DNA of 64,000 nucleotides from Marinobacterium rhizophilum DSM 18822 (GTDB lineage: Bacteria > Pseudomonadota > Gammaproteobacteria > Pseudomonadales > Balneatricaceae). This document shows positions 1 through 10,275 of the stretch, in pieces. The stretch lies in the NCBI RefSeq assembly GCF_000378045.1, contig NZ_KB899097.1:62001-126000 (forward strand), in the 5' to 3' direction. Every line of letters begins with the position of its first letter. Within the stretch, counting starts at the first letter, position 1. The notes below the pieces were generated by a model, which did no database searches, was not told where the DNA came from, and saw only the letters and a program-made list of their open reading frames with translations. Made by a program: the position numbers and the translations under genes.

Positions 1-1
1 G

Positions 2-652
2 CTGATCATCGTGGTGCCGCTGGTGCAGCAAATGGTCCGCGTCGACCTGCGCACCGTCGTCATGGATGTCCCCACCCAGGATGTCATCTCCCGCGACAAC
101 GTCTCGGTCAAGGTCAACGCAGTGGTTTACTTCCGCGTTGTCGACCCGGAGCGCGCCATCATCCAGGTAGAGAACTTTCTTGAAGCCACCAGCCAGTTGT
201 CTCAAACCACCTTGCGTTCAGTGCTGGGGCAACACGAACTCGACGACATGCTGGCCGGTCGCGAAAAACTCAACGCCGACATCCAGGCCATACTCGACAA
301 ACAAACCGACGCCTGGGGCATCAAGGTATCGAATGTCGAGCTCAAGCATGTCGACCTTGATGAGAGCATGATTCGCGCCATTGCACGCCAGGCTGAGGCG
401 GAGCGGGAAAGACGCGCCAAGGTGATTCATGCCAAGGGGGAATTCGAAGCGTCGCAACAACTGCTGGATGCTGCCAATATTCTCGCGACCCAGCCACAGG
501 CCTTGCAGCTGCGCTATCTGCAGACCCTGACCGAGATCGCCGGCGCCCACAGCAACACCGTCGTATTTCCGCTGCCGCTGGATATATTCAGCGCCTTCAA
601 GCGTGCAGCACCATCCAGTGCGCCACCCGATGACAGCACCAAGAAGGCTTAA
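2..652 (+). CDS. SPFH/band 7 (stomatin-like) membrane protein, 5' end missing
   Basis: The reading frame is open from the left edge, so the N-terminal membrane anchor lies outside the window and 216 residues are visible. The visible part begins with the end of a hydrophobic stretch (LIIVVPLV) and continues into a typical SPFH core, in which [19 protein letters not shown] and the [20 protein letters not shown] stretch are hallmarks of slipin/stomatin proteins. A charged helical segment rich in Ala, Glu and Arg ([12 protein letters not shown]) follows, as expected for the oligomerising coiled coil. Such proteins form membrane-bound rings and often work with an NfeD-type partner, which would lie to the left if present. 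The stop overlaps the convergent LysR gene by 4 bases. The family is clear; the specific role is not. Confidence 0.9.
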   Translation: MIIVVPLVQQMVRVDLRTVVMDVPTQDVISRDNVSVKVNAVVYFRVVDPERAIIQVENFLEATSQLSQTTLRSVLGQHELDDMLAGREKLNADIQAILDKQTDAWGIKVSNVELKHVDLDESMIRAIARQAEAERERRAKVIHAKGEFEASQQLLDAANILATQPQALQLRYLQTLTEIAGAHSNTVVFPLPLDIFSAFKRAAPSSAPPDDSTKKA

Positions 653-1527
653 CTTTCACGACAGAGCTGAATCCAGCGCACCAACCCCGCGCTGCGGTAT
701 TTTTGCCGGTGAATGACAAAGTAAAACAGCCGCCTGAAGTCCCGCCCCGGTACCTTAAGCGGCACCAGGTCTCCGCGGCGAAAGGCATCCTCCAGCGTGA
801 CCCGGGACAGGCAGCCCACCCCGAGCCCTGCCTGCACCGCCCGCTTGATCGCTTCGGTATGCTGCAGCTCAAGCAGAATATGCAGCTGCGGCATCAGCCC
901 GTACAGCGCACGATCGAACGCCTGCCGCGTGCCTGAACCGGCTTCGCGCAGTATCCAGGGTACCGCCAGCAACTGCTCATCGCTCAGTTCGCTACAGCGC
1001 GCCAGGGCATGATCAGCGGCGCAGAACACCACCAGCTCATCTTCGCGCCAGGGAATAACCTCCAGATCCGCATGCTGGACCTCACCTTCGACCAGGCCGA
1101 TATCCAGCTCGTAATTACGCACCTTGTCGGCAATGATCGCCGTGTTCTCCACATCCAGAGAGACCCTGGCATCGGGGTGATCCACCATGTAGCGCGCCAT
1201 GATACCGACCGCCAGATAATTGCCAATGCTCAGCGTGGCACCGACTTTCAGCGGCCCGGCTTCGGCATGCTGCTGCAGCGCCGTTTCCAGCTCCAGCGCC
1301 TGGGCCAGCAGTGCCTCGACGCGGGGCTGCAGCAGACGGCCCAGTTCATTCAGTTGCAGACGCTTGCCCACACGGTCGAACAGCTGAATGTCGAAATGGG
1401 TTTCCAGCTCGCGCAGGGCCCCACTGGCAGCGGACTGCGACATTGCCAGTTCCTCGGCTGCGCGGGTGATGTTCTGGCTGTGGGCAGCGGCCAGAAACAC
1501 CTGAAGTTGACGCAGGGTGTACTTCAT
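649..1527 (-). CDS. finR: LysR-family regulator, FinR-like, divergent from fpr
   Basis: This 292-residue LysR protein has an N-terminal winged helix (residues 1-60, with [20 protein letters not shown] as helix-turn-helix) and a periplasmic-binding-protein-like effector domain after about residue 90. It is divergent from the ferredoxin-NADP reductase gene, the arrangement known in Pseudomonas, where FinR activates fpr under superoxide stress. The family and the divergent layout are seen directly; the FinR assignment rests on that layout. The start ATG at 1527 leaves a 119-bp shared promoter region. An alternative is a YeiE/CysB-like regulator with another effector. Confidence 0.8.
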   Translation of the reverse strand: MKYTLRQLQVFLAAAHSQNITRAAEELAMSQSAASGALRELETHFDIQLFDRVGKRLQLNELGRLLQPRVEALLAQALELETALQQHAEAGPLKVGATLSIGNYLAVGIMARYMVDHPDARVSLDVENTAIIADKVRNYELDIGLVEGEVQHADLEVIPWREDELVVFCAADHALARCSELSDEQLLAVPWILREAGSGTRQAFDRALYGLMPQLHILLELQHTEAIKRAVQAGLGVGCLSRVTLEDAFRRGDLVPLKVPGRDFRRLFYFVIHRQKYRSAGLVRWIQLCRES

Positions 1528-1547
1528 AATCGCTAAAACCGATAAAG

Positions 1548-1613
1548 GTTATTGAAAAATTCATTTTTACAGCTGGTTATAGATAGCGCTACTCTTGCTG
1601 TCATTAGGTTATA
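1548..1613. promoter_or_regulatory. shared finR/fpr control region with GGTTAT repeats
   Basis: The divergent promoter region holds three same-orientation copies of GGTTAT at 1548-1553, 1575-1580 and 1607-1612. The last two extend to GGTTATA. They could be binding sites for the neighbouring LysR protein, but LysR boxes are usually inverted T-N11-A motifs, so this assignment is tentative. Confidence 0.3.
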
Positions 1614-1646
1614 AGCATCGCCGATTAGGGTGAAGGAAAAGGCACA

Positions 1647-2420
1647 ATGAGCAATCTCAACCGCGAAAAGGTTACCGCCGTACACCACTGGAACGAAACC
1701 CTGTTCAGTTTCACCACAACCCGTGATCCGGGTTTTCGCTTCAAGAACGGCCATTTCACCATGATCGGGCTGGAGCTCGAAGGGCGCCCGCTGATGCGCG
1801 CCTACAGTATTGCCAGTGCCAACTACGAAGACGAAATGGAATTTTTCAGCATCAAGGTACAGGACGGCCCGCTCACCTCTCACCTGCAGCGCCTGCAAGT
1901 AGGTGACGAAGTGCTGATCAGCCGCAAGCCCACAGGCACGCTGGTAGCCGATCATCTGCTGCCCGGGCGTAATCTTTACCTGCTCAGCACCGGTACCGGC
2001 CTTGCCCCTTTCATGAGCATTATCCGCGACCCGGAAATTTATGAGCTGTACGACCGCGTGATTCTGACCCATGGCGTTCGCTCCGTATCCGAGCTGGCCT
2101 ATCAGCAGACCATACTGGAAGAACTGCCCAACAACGAATTTTTCGGCGAAGAAATCCGCGAAAAGCTGCTGTACTACCCGACGGTCACCCGCGAGCCATT
2201 CCGCAACCAGGGTCGCCTGACAGACCTGATGCGCAGCGGCAAGCTGTTCCGCGACCTGGGGCTGCCACAGCCTACCCTCGAGGATGACCGCTTCATGATC
2301 TGCGGCAGCCCGAGCATGCTCAAGGAAACCTGCGACATTCTGAATGACTGGGGCTTTAGCGAATCGCGCCATGGCGAACAGAGCCACTACGTCATCGAAC
2401 GCGCTTTCGTTGAAAAGTAA
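1647..2420 (+). CDS. fpr: ferredoxin/flavodoxin-NADP(+) reductase
   Basis: The 257-residue protein matches the short bacterial Fpr family in length. It has an FAD-binding beta barrel with the RAYSIAS motif (about residues 51-57), then an NADP-binding Rossmann domain starting at LLSTGTGLAPFMSI and ending with the FMICGSPSML motif. The C-terminus YVIERAFVEK is typical of subclass I/A Fpr enzymes of Pseudomonas and Azotobacter. It exchanges electrons between NADPH and ferredoxin or flavodoxin in the cytosol and takes part in oxidative-stress defence and Fe-S cluster turnover. The ATG at 1647 follows a GAAGGAAAAGG ribosome-binding stretch. The gene is single, divergent from finR, and closed by a strong terminator. 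Confidence 0.95.
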   Translation: MSNLNREKVTAVHHWNETLFSFTTTRDPGFRFKNGHFTMIGLELEGRPLMRAYSIASANYEDEMEFFSIKVQDGPLTSHLQRLQVGDEVLISRKPTGTLVADHLLPGRNLYLLSTGTGLAPFMSIIRDPEIYELYDRVILTHGVRSVSELAYQQTILEELPNNEFFGEEIREKLLYYPTVTREPFRNQGRLTDLMRSGKLFRDLGLPQPTLEDDRFMICGSPSMLKETCDILNDWGFSESRHGEQSHYVIERAFVEK

Positions 2421-2449
2421 GCTGCGAACAGGGTAACCCCTTCCCCCGC

Positions 2450-2486
2450 AAAAAAGGCGCCCGTGTTTTGCACGGGCGCCTTTTTT
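2450..2486. terminator. bidirectional terminator between fpr and ydiJ
   Basis: A perfect 10-bp stem (2456-2465 with 2471-2480, GGCGCCCGTG) closes a TTTTG loop. It is preceded by six A and followed by six T, so it can act as an intrinsic terminator for fpr (+) and for the convergent ydiJ (-). Confidence 0.9.
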
Positions 2487-2522
2487 AATCGCACTCAATC
2501 ACATTCAACTCAAGGTCGGCGA

Positions 2523-5500
2523 TCAGGCCCGGGCCTGACAGAGCTGTTCCAGCAGGGCCTGCACCGGATGGGGTATTTCCTGCTCATCAAAACGCTTGAC
2601 CTGGCTGCGACACGAATAGCCCGTGGCGACCAGACGCTCATGGTTCTGTGCATCATTCACCGGCTCCCGCCAGCTCAGATCATAGATACGCCGCGAGGTT
2701 TCCAGGTTGGCACTCTCGTGACCATAGGTGCCGGACATGCCGCAGCAGCCCACCGACAATAGTTCCAGACGCTGGCCCAGCGCCGAAAATATCTGCTGCC
2801 AGCTGCGTATGGACGGCGCCGCCGAGGTCTTTTCGGTACAGTGCGCCAGCAGCTTGAAATGGGCCGCCGGCATGCCTTTGCGGGCAGCGTCCAGCACCTC
2901 TTGCTGCTCAACCAGCCACTCCTGTATCAGGCGCACCGGCGGCAGTTCGTCTGACTTCAGCGCATAGGCGTACTCCTGCCGGTACGTCAGGGTCATGGAC
3001 GGATCTATACCCACCAGCGGCAGGCCGCTGCCGGCCAGGGCATTGAGCATGCTGGCATTTTGTCGCGCTGCCTTCTCAAATGCCCCCATAAAGCCATGCA
3101 CATGCAGCGGCTTGCCGTTTGGCCGAAACGGCGCCACCAGCACATAGAAGCCCAGCCGGCTAAGAAGGTCCACAAGATCCAGTACCAGTCCGGTTTCGAA
3201 GTAACTGGTGAAGGCATCCTGCACGATGACCACCGCCTTGCTGCGCTGGGCGTCGGACAGACCCTGAACCAGTTCAGGCGTCGCCAGCTCAATACCTCGC
3301 CGGCGCAGGCCCGACTGCAGATCACTGGTTGAGATGGCCGGGCTGTCCACCATGCCGACCTGACGGCTGAAGAAGCGCTTCATCAGCACGTTTTGCATGG
3401 CCCAGTTGTAGGGCCCCGGAAAGCGGGCCAGGGTCGGAATCATGTATTCGAGGCTACCGACCACATAGTCCTTCACCGGGCGCAGATAGCGGCCGTAATA
3501 AACTTCCAGAAAGCGGGCGCGGAAATCCGGCACATTGACCTTGATGGGGCACTGACCCACGCAGGACTTGCAGGCCAGGCAGCCCATCATGGATGCATGC
3601 ACCTCGTTGGAAAAGTCATACTCGCCGCGACGCTTGCGCAGGCTGTTGCGAATGCGCTGCGGCAACCCTCTAACAAACGAGGAATTGCGCACCTGCGCGC
3701 CGGCCTCGTTCAGATCCACCCCCTGATTCGACATCAGGCGCAACCATTCACGCACCAGCGACGCGCGTCCCTTGGGTGAATGAATCCGCTCGCGGGTGCC
3801 TTTCCAGGACGGGCACATGGCGTCATTGGGATCATAGTTGAAGCAGGCGCCATTGCCGTTACAGTTCATGGCCGAATCATAGCTTTTGCGCACCGCTTCG
3901 CCGATCTGCCGGTCATGCTGTCCCCGGGTGGGTACTTCGTCGATTTTCAGCAGCTGCGCGCCCTCGATCATCGGTGTCGCGATCTTGCCGGGGTTGAGCT
4001 GGTTATGCGGGTCAAATGCGCCCTTGATGCGCTGCAATTCAGGGTACAGCTCACCGAAGAATTCAGGCGCGTATTCGGAACGCACGCCCTTGCCGTGCTC
4101 ACCCCAGAGCAAGCCCTTGTATTTCTGCGTCAGCCGTACCACCTCATCGGTGACCTCGCGAATCATGCCCTCCTGCGCCGGATCCTTCATGTCGATGGCC
4201 GGGCGCACATGCAGCACGCCGGCATCCACATGACCAAACATGCCATAGGTCAGGCCACGCTGGTCCAGCACGGCACGGAACTCCATGATGAAGTCCGCCA
4301 GATTTTCCGGCGGTACGGCCGTATCCTCAACGAAGGGAATCGGGCGCCGGTCCCCCTCCGCATTTCCCAGCAGACCCACAGCCTTCTTGCGCATACCCCA
4401 GATCTTGCCGATCTCGGCGGCACCAAAGACCACCGTATGACCGAAACTCCTGCCTGGCTGACCGCTCACCTCCTCCAGATGCGCCACCAACTTGGCCACG
4501 TCATCACGCAGCTGCGCTTCATCGTCCCCGGTATATTCCACCAGGTTGATGCCCTGAATGCTGGGCTCACCTGCGTTGTGCGGGAAATAGTCACGCACCG
4601 AGTCCCAGACAATATCGCCCATGGCCAGGTTCAGCACTCGGGAATCCACGGTTTCGAGCGACGTCGGGCCCCAGGCCGTCAGCGCCTTGGCATCGCGCAA
4701 CGAGCTTTCAAAGCTGTCGTACTTGATATTGACCAGGGCGGAATATTTGGGAATCGGCAGGACATTCAGCTTGGCCTCGGCAATAAAGGCCAGCGAGCCT
4801 TCTGATCCGCACAACACCGAATTGAGGTCGAAACGCCCCTGCTCATCGCGAATATGCGCCAGATCATAGCCGGTCAGGCAACGATTCAGCTTTGGAAAGC
4901 GAGCCTCAATCAGCTCCTTTTTCTCGGCGTAGATGCCGTCCACCAGACGGTGCACCTCACCCACCAGGTCGTCCCGCGCCTGGATCTTCTGCAGCTTGGC
5001 CTCCGTCAGCGGCTTTGACTCCCAGAAGCTGCCATCCAGCAGCACCGAGCGCAGCTCAAGCACATGGTCGCGCGTCTTGCCGTACAGGCAGGATCCCTGA
5101 CCGCTGGCATCTGTATTGATCATGCCACCCAGGGTGGCGCGATTGCTGGTGGACAGCTCAGGGGCAAAAAACAGGCCATGGGGCTTGAGCGCAGCATTGA
5201 GCTGATCCTTGACCACCCCGCCCTGCACCCGCACCCAGCGTTCCTTGACATTGATTTCAATGATCCGGTTCATGTGCCGGGAGATATCGACAATCAGGCC
5301 ATCGCTGAGCGACTGACCATTGGTCCCGGTACCACCACCGCGCGCACTCATGCGTATGCTGCTGAAGCGAGGCTGATTCGAGAGCCGCGCGATCAGCATC
5401 AGATCCTCGACACCGGCCGGATAGACCACCGCCTGCGGCAGCAGCTGGTAGATGCTGTTGTCGGTGGACTGCACCACCCGGTTGGCATAATCCGGGTTGG

Positions 5501-5591
5501 TATCGCCGCCAAACCCCTGTTGTTGTAACTGCTCGATAAACTCCAGGTAAAGGGTCGCCGTGGTGTCAGTGTGCCTGATGTGCGGGATCAT
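2523..5591 (-). CDS. ydiJ: FAD/Fe-S oxidoreductase, YdiJ-type D-2-hydroxyglutarate dehydrogenase
   Basis: This 1022-residue fused enzyme has an N-terminal FAD-binding PCMH-type domain (about residues 20-280, with RMSARGGGTGTNGQS as pyrophosphate loop and TLGGMINTDASGQGS). An FAD-linked oxidase C-terminal domain follows (to about 580, with HGKGVRSEYAPE and LNPGKI). Next come Fe-S ligand cysteines including CLACKSCVGQCP and a glycerol-phosphate-dehydrogenase-like CCG domain (CCGMSGTYG). Length and order match E. coli YdiJ, reported to oxidise D-2-hydroxyglutarate; D-lactate is the main alternative. It should deliver electrons to the respiratory chain at the inner membrane. A LysR gene starts divergently 123 bp away. 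The family is certain, the substrate likely. Confidence 0.85.
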   Translation of the reverse strand: MIPHIRHTDTTATLYLEFIEQLQQQGFGGDTNPDYANRVVQSTDNSIYQLLPQAVVYPAGVEDLMLIARLSNQPRFSSIRMSARGGGTGTNGQSLSDGLIVDISRHMNRIIEINVKERWVRVQGGVVKDQLNAALKPHGLFFAPELSTSNRATLGGMINTDASGQGSCLYGKTRDHVLELRSVLLDGSFWESKPLTEAKLQKIQARDDLVGEVHRLVDGIYAEKKELIEARFPKLNRCLTGYDLAHIRDEQGRFDLNSVLCGSEGSLAFIAEAKLNVLPIPKYSALVNIKYDSFESSLRDAKALTAWGPTSLETVDSRVLNLAMGDIVWDSVRDYFPHNAGEPSIQGINLVEYTGDDEAQLRDDVAKLVAHLEEVSGQPGRSFGHTVVFGAAEIGKIWGMRKKAVGLLGNAEGDRRPIPFVEDTAVPPENLADFIMEFRAVLDQRGLTYGMFGHVDAGVLHVRPAIDMKDPAQEGMIREVTDEVVRLTQKYKGLLWGEHGKGVRSEYAPEFFGELYPELQRIKGAFDPHNQLNPGKIATPMIEGAQLLKIDEVPTRGQHDRQIGEAVRKSYDSAMNCNGNGACFNYDPNDAMCPSWKGTRERIHSPKGRASLVREWLRLMSNQGVDLNEAGAQVRNSSFVRGLPQRIRNSLRKRRGEYDFSNEVHASMMGCLACKSCVGQCPIKVNVPDFRARFLEVYYGRYLRPVKDYVVGSLEYMIPTLARFPGPYNWAMQNVLMKRFFSRQVGMVDSPAISTSDLQSGLRRRGIELATPELVQGLSDAQRSKAVVIVQDAFTSYFETGLVLDLVDLLSRLGFYVLVAPFRPNGKPLHVHGFMGAFEKAARQNASMLNALAGSGLPLVGIDPSMTLTYRQEYAYALKSDELPPVRLIQEWLVEQQEVLDAARKGMPAAHFKLLAHCTEKTSAAPSIRSWQQIFSALGQRLELLSVGCCGMSGTYGHESANLETSRRIYDLSWREPVNDAQNHERLVATGYSCRSQVKRFDEQEIPHPVQALLEQLCQARA

Positions 5592-5648
5592 GGGCTCGCG
5601 GGTCCTCGTTATCGCATCGCTTGCGCAGGGATGCGCGGGATTGTCTGT

Positions 5649-5675
5649 ATGTGAACTATGATGCAGAATTCACAT
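5649..5675. promoter_or_regulatory. inverted repeat in ydiJ/LysR divergent promoter
   Basis: The inverted repeat ATGTGAA (5649-5655) and TTCACAT (5669-5675) has a 13-bp spacer and lies midway between two divergent starts. Position and symmetry fit a LysR operator that serves both genes. No binding data can be read from sequence. Confidence 0.45.
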
Positions 5676-5714
5676 TTATCATTCAAACGCTAAAATTTTA
5701 TAGATTAATAAGTA

Positions 5715-6668
5715 ATGGCGAATAATATTTCAATCCGGCACCTGCGGGCCTTTGTCGCTGTCGCTCACCAGGGCAGCTTTACCGAAGCCGCCAAGCACCT
5801 GCACCTGACTCAGTCATCGCTGACCGCCACCATCAAACAGCTGGAACAGCAAAGCGGCCTGACATTGCTGGATCGAACCACGCGGCGGGTATTGCTCAAC
5901 CCAGAAGGGGAACGCTTTTTGCCGGTGGCCGAGCGACTTTTATCGGACTTTGACACGGCACTGTCCGATCTGCAGGCCGTCGCGGAATACCAGCACGGCC
6001 AGGTCGGCATAGCCGCATCGCCATCCACCATCGCCTGCCTGATGCCAACGGTGGTAAAAGCCTACCGCCAACACCACGCCAACATCGGCATTCTGTTGCG
6101 CGATGACAGCGCCGCCGGCATTGAGCAACATGTACTGGCCAATGACGTGGATTTCGGCGTTGGGGGCAACCACTCCGATCAGCCCGACCTGAGCTATACC
6201 CCCATTTTGCGTGACCGCTTTGGGGTGGTGTTCAGCGAGGGACATCGCTTTAACCAGGCCGGCGCAAAATCGCTCACGTCCCTGCCCTGGAAGGCACTGG
6301 CAAGCGAAGAACTGCTGCTGCTCTCCACCGATACCGGCATTCGCGCCCAACTGGCCCAGACTCCCGCCGGGGATACACTAAGGGAGGGCCTGGACCGGCC
6401 GGCCATCGAAGTATCCAACCCTGCAGGCCTGGCCGCACTGGTAGAAGCAGGCATAGGGCTGTCCGTATTACCCGCACTTGCAGCCGGTACACGCTCGTTC
6501 GCACAGCTGGGCTTCAGGCCGCTATCAGAGCCCGCGCTGTACCGCGATCTCTATATCATCCGTCGGCGTGGCCGCTCCCTCAGCCCCGCGGCCCATGCCA
6601 TGTTGCAACTGCTGCGACAGACCTTCGCCGCCATGCCAATGCCGGCCCATGTCGAGTGCGTTATCTAA
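5715..6668 (+). CDS. LysR-family regulator, probably of ydiJ
   Basis: The 317-residue protein starts with a LysR helix-turn-helix (HQGSFTEAAKHLHLTQSSLT, about residues 18-37) and continues with an effector-binding domain that ends near residue 310. It is divergent from ydiJ and separated by a region with a 7-bp inverted repeat, so local control of ydiJ by a 2-hydroxyacid-type ligand is the simplest reading. The ligand cannot be told from sequence. The gene ends 143 bp before the convergent ppsA stop. Confidence 0.85.
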   Translation: MANNISIRHLRAFVAVAHQGSFTEAAKHLHLTQSSLTATIKQLEQQSGLTLLDRTTRRVLLNPEGERFLPVAERLLSDFDTALSDLQAVAEYQHGQVGIAASPSTIACLMPTVVKAYRQHHANIGILLRDDSAAGIEQHVLANDVDFGVGGNHSDQPDLSYTPILRDRFGVVFSEGHRFNQAGAKSLTSLPWKALASEELLLLSTDTGIRAQLAQTPAGDTLREGLDRPAIEVSNPAGLAALVEAGIGLSVLPALAAGTRSFAQLGFRPLSEPALYRDLYIIRRRGRSLSPAAHAMLQLLRQTFAAMPMPAHVECVI

Positions 6669-6710
6669 ACCGCAACACAAGATAACGGTATAAAAAACCT
6701 GGCAAAAAGA

Positions 6711-6731
6711 GCGGCCCGAAGGCCGCCGAAT
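6711..6731 (-). terminator. terminator downstream of ppsA
   Basis: On the minus strand a GCGGCC stem closes a TTCG tetraloop (6711-6716 with 6721-6726) and is followed by TCTTTTT. The UUCG loop and T run make it a good intrinsic terminator for ppsA. Confidence 0.75.
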
Positions 6732-6811
6732 CATTGTTGAATCATTTTAAACAGGGGGGAATAAAACACTGCCTTGATGCAGCCATTCATTCAACCGCGT
6801 CTTTGTTGCAG

Positions 6812-9202
6812 TTACGCCATGGTCTGTCGTGTTTCCGGCAGATGATTGGCCAGGAAAAACCAGGTATCCAGCACTGAATCCGGGTTCAGCGACACGCTGC
6901 TGATACCCTGCTCCATCAGCCACTGCGCCAGATCCGGGTGATCGGACGGCCCCTGACCACAGATGCCGATATATTTGCCCTGACGGCGGCACGCCTCGAT
7001 GGCCATGGACAGCAAGCGCTTGACCGCCTCATTGCGCTCGTCGAACAGGTGCGCAATAACACCGGAGTCACGGTCCAGCCCAAGGGTCAGCTGGGTCAGG
7101 TCATTGGAGCCGATGGAGAAACCATCAAAGAACTCCAGAAACTGGTCGGCCAGCAGCGCGTTGGAAGGAATCTCGCACATCATGATCAGGCGCAGACCAT
7201 TTTCGCCCCGTCGCAGCCCGTTTTCGGCCAACAGCTCCACTACACGGCGCGCTTCACCCGGCGTGCGTACGAACGGAATCATGATTTCGATATTGGTCAG
7301 TCGCATGGTGTCGCGTACATATTTCAGCGCGCGGCATTCGAGCTCGAAACAGTCACGGAACGACTCTGCGATATAGCGTGCGGCACCGCGAAAACCCAGC
7401 ATGGGATTTTCTTCGTCCGGCTCAAACTCGGCACCGCCTATCAGGTGACCATATTCATTGGACTTGAAATCCGACATGCGCACGATGACTTTCTTCGGAT
7501 AGAACGCCGCCCCCAGGGTGGAGATGCCTTCCACCAGCTTGTCGACGTAAAACTGCACCGGGCTCGCATAACCGGCGCAACGACGCCTGATGGTCTGCTG
7601 CAGGTCCGGCTTCTGGCTGTCGAAATTCAATAGTGCCTTGGGGTGCACGCCGATCATGCGGTTGATGATGAATTCCAGCCGGGCAAGCCCCACACCGGCA
7701 TTGGGCAGCGCCTGAAAATCAAAGGCGCGGTCGGGGTTACCCACGTTCATCATCACATCGAAGGGCAACGGCGGCATCGACGCCACACTGCTGGTCTGAT
7801 GCTCAAAGTTCAGCTGTCCCTCATAAATCAGCCCGGTATCACCTTCGGCGCAGGACACCGTTACCTGCTGCCCTTCGCTCAGCAGCTCGGTGGCATCACC
7901 ACACCCCACGATGGCGGGAATACCGAGTTCGCGCGCAATGATGGCCGCGTGGCAGGTACGGCCGCCGCGGTTGGTAACAATGGCCGCTGCGCGCTTCATG
8001 ACCGGCTCCCAGTCCGGGTCCGTCATGTCTGTAACCAGTACATCACCCGGCTGTACCAGGTGCATCTGGCTCAGGTCGTTCACCAGACGCACGGGACCGG
8101 CTCCAATGCGATGACCGATGGAGCGCCCCTGGACCAGCACCTTGCCTGTTTCCTTGAGCATGTAACGCTCAATCACGTTGCTCTGGGCACGGCTTTTGAC
8201 CGTCTCCGGGCGCGCCTGCACGATATACAGCTGGCCGTCGTCTCCGTCCTTGGCCCATTCGATATCCATCGGCCGGCCATAATGGTTTTCGATAGTCACC
8301 GCAATGCGCGCCAGCCCTTCGACGTCGGCATCTGTAATGGAGAACTGATTGCGCGCCTCCACGGGTACCTCGACGGTTTCCACCGCCCGGCCGGCGCGCC
8401 CTTCGGCGGTATAGATCATCTTGATCGCCTTGGAGCCCAGGTTGCGGCGCAAAATGGACGGCACATTCTGGCTCAAGGTCGGCTTGAATACATAGAACTC
8501 ATCGGGATTCACGGCCCCCTGCACCACGGTCTCGCCCAGACCGTAGGCCGACGTAATAAACACTGCGTGCTGGAAGCCGGATTCGGTATCCAGGGTGAAC
8601 ATGACGCCGGCGGCACCGGTTTCACTGCGCACCATGCGCTGAATACCCGCGGAGAGCGCAACATCAATGTGTTCGTAGCCCTGGTGTACCCGGTAGGAAA
8701 TGGCCCGGTCGTTATACAGTGAAGCGAAGACTTCACGAATCGCGTGCTTGACGTTATCCAGGCCGCGGATGTTCAAAAAGGTTTCCTGCTGCCCGGCAAA
8801 AGAGGCATCCGGCAGGTCTTCGGCCGTGGCGGAAGAACGCACGGCCACCGCCATCTGCTCATTGTCTTTCGTCATTTCGGCAAAGGCGGTTTCAATGGCC
8901 CGCTCAAGCTCCGGCTGCAGCGGCGCATCCAGAATCCACTGGCGAATCTTTCGGCCGGTACTCGCCAGCGCCTGAACATCGTCGGCATCCAGCATTTTGA
9001 GCGTCTCGTCAATACGCTGCGAAAGGCCATCGAACGCCAGAAAATCGCGATATGCCTTCGCCGTGGTCGCAAAGCCCGTTGGTACCCTGACACCCGCCGA
9101 ACTCAGCTGGCTGATCATTTCACCTAACGATGCATTTTTTCCGCCCACTGTATCGACATCTGCCATACCAACCTGGTCAAGGCGCTGTACATAATGCTGC
9201 AA
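6812..9202 (-). CDS. ppsA: phosphoenolpyruvate synthase, TTG start
   Basis: The 796-residue enzyme converts pyruvate and ATP to PEP, AMP and phosphate in gluconeogenesis. The N-terminal ATP-grasp part starts with [10 protein letters not shown]. The swivelling phosphohistidine domain carries [19 protein letters not shown], with the catalytic His and the Thr/Cys stretch targeted by the regulatory kinase. The C-terminal TIM barrel ends with [15 protein letters not shown] and CGQGPSDHP, which holds the catalytic Cys. The start codon is TTG at 9202, chosen because AGGAG sits 8-9 bases upstream and the protein would otherwise lose its conserved N-terminus. ppsR is divergent, the usual layout. Growth on propionate or acetate-type carbon, as implied by the prp operon, needs this enzyme. 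Confidence 0.96.
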   Translation of the reverse strand: MQHYVQRLDQVGMADVDTVGGKNASLGEMISQLSSAGVRVPTGFATTAKAYRDFLAFDGLSQRIDETLKMLDADDVQALASTGRKIRQWILDAPLQPELERAIETAFAEMTKDNEQMAVAVRSSATAEDLPDASFAGQQETFLNIRGLDNVKHAIREVFASLYNDRAISYRVHQGYEHIDVALSAGIQRMVRSETGAAGVMFTLDTESGFQHAVFITSAYGLGETVVQGAVNPDEFYVFKPTLSQNVPSILRRNLGSKAIKMIYTAEGRAGRAVETVEVPVEARNQFSITDADVEGLARIAVTIENHYGRPMDIEWAKDGDDGQLYIVQARPETVKSRAQSNVIERYMLKETGKVLVQGRSIGHRIGAGPVRLVNDLSQMHLVQPGDVLVTDMTDPDWEPVMKRAAAIVTNRGGRTCHAAIIARELGIPAIVGCGDATELLSEGQQVTVSCAEGDTGLIYEGQLNFEHQTSSVASMPPLPFDVMMNVGNPDRAFDFQALPNAGVGLARLEFIINRMIGVHPKALLNFDSQKPDLQQTIRRRCAGYASPVQFYVDKLVEGISTLGAAFYPKKVIVRMSDFKSNEYGHLIGGAEFEPDEENPMLGFRGAARYIAESFRDCFELECRALKYVRDTMRLTNIEIMIPFVRTPGEARRVVELLAENGLRRGENGLRLIMMCEIPSNALLADQFLEFFDGFSIGSNDLTQLTLGLDRDSGVIAHLFDERNEAVKRLLSMAIEACRRQGKYIGICGQGPSDHPDLAQWLMEQGISSVSLNPDSVLDTWFFLANHLPETRQTMA

Positions 9203-9408
9203 AATGCGTTCTCCTGTTGCCCGTTGTGAGTACCGCCAAACCGCCCATTTACACGGAATCAGCCGGGATAATACTGCACTTTTATTAGAAAATCGCCGCT
9301 ACCGAAGGGCTAATTTAACCTCATTAGAATCTGTTATAGTGCCAAAATTAAGCGGTTTTCATGCCGCTTCAACTTCATTTATCGACCCTTGACGCCCGGA
9401 TGCACGCC

Positions 9409-10224
9409 ATGAAACGTACTGCTTTCTTTATCTCGGACGGCACCGGCATTACCGCCGAAACGCTGGGAAACAGCCTGCTGTCGCAGTTCGATGGGATCCA
9501 GTTCAACAAGGTCACACTGCCTTATATCGATACTCTCGAGAAGGCGCACGCCGTGGCGCTGCAGATCAATGCCGCCGTTGAAGCCGACCAGGTGCGCCCG
9601 ATAATTCTGGATACCATCGTCAACGACGAGATCCGCAACTATATCGCCCAGTGCAACGGCATGATGATTGATGTATTCGCCACCTTTCTCAAGCCACTGG
9701 AAAAAGAACTCGGGGTCCATTCAAACTACACGGTCGGCAAAACCCACGCCATCCAGCAAATGCACCTCTACAAGAACCGTATAGAATCGGTCAACTTTGC
9801 CATCGACAATGACGACGGCGCCCGCACCCAGCAGTATGACCGGGCCGACATCATTCTGGTGGGCGTGTCCCGCTCGGGCAAGACACCCAGCTGCCTCTAT
9901 ATGGCGCTGCAATACGGTATCCGCGCCGCCAACTACCCCTTCACGGAAGAAGACCTGTCGCTCAAGAGCCTGCCCGCCTGCCTGGAGGCGCACCGGAGCA
10001 AACTTTACGGACTCACCATCGACCCGTTCCAGCTTGCCGCCATTCGCCATGAGCGGCGACCCAACAGCCGCTATGCCTCACTCGATCAATGCACGCTGGA
10101 GGTACGCACCATCGAGCGGCTGTTCCGCCAGGAACGCCTGCCCTGCATCAATACCACCACCTTTTCGGTGGAGGAAATTGCCACGCGCATCATTTCCGAG
10201 GCCAAGCTGGTCCGACAGCCGTAA
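9409..10224 (+). CDS. ppsR: PEP synthase regulatory kinase/pyrophosphorylase
   Basis: This DUF299-family protein has dual activity: it inactivates PEP synthase by ADP-dependent phosphorylation of a Thr and reactivates it by phosphate-dependent dephosphorylation. The N-terminus [18 protein letters not shown] and the P-loop [11 protein letters not shown] (about residues 150-160) are diagnostic. I place the start at ATG 9409 (271 residues, close to the family's usual 270-277). An ATG at 9400 or the longer frame from 9361 is possible but adds non-conserved residues. It is divergent from ppsA and converges on prpD 51 bp downstream. Confidence 0.95.
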   Translation: MKRTAFFISDGTGITAETLGNSLLSQFDGIQFNKVTLPYIDTLEKAHAVALQINAAVEADQVRPIILDTIVNDEIRNYIAQCNGMMIDVFATFLKPLEKELGVHSNYTVGKTHAIQQMHLYKNRIESVNFAIDNDDGARTQQYDRADIILVGVSRSGKTPSCLYMALQYGIRAANYPFTEEDLSLKSLPACLEAHRSKLYGLTIDPFQLAAIRHERRPNSRYASLDQCTLEVRTIERLFRQERLPCINTTTFSVEEIATRIISEAKLVRQP

Positions 10225-10275
10225 CCGGCCTTTCAGTTCCTATTCCTGCAAACAGGCTCGATCTGCGGCCAAGAA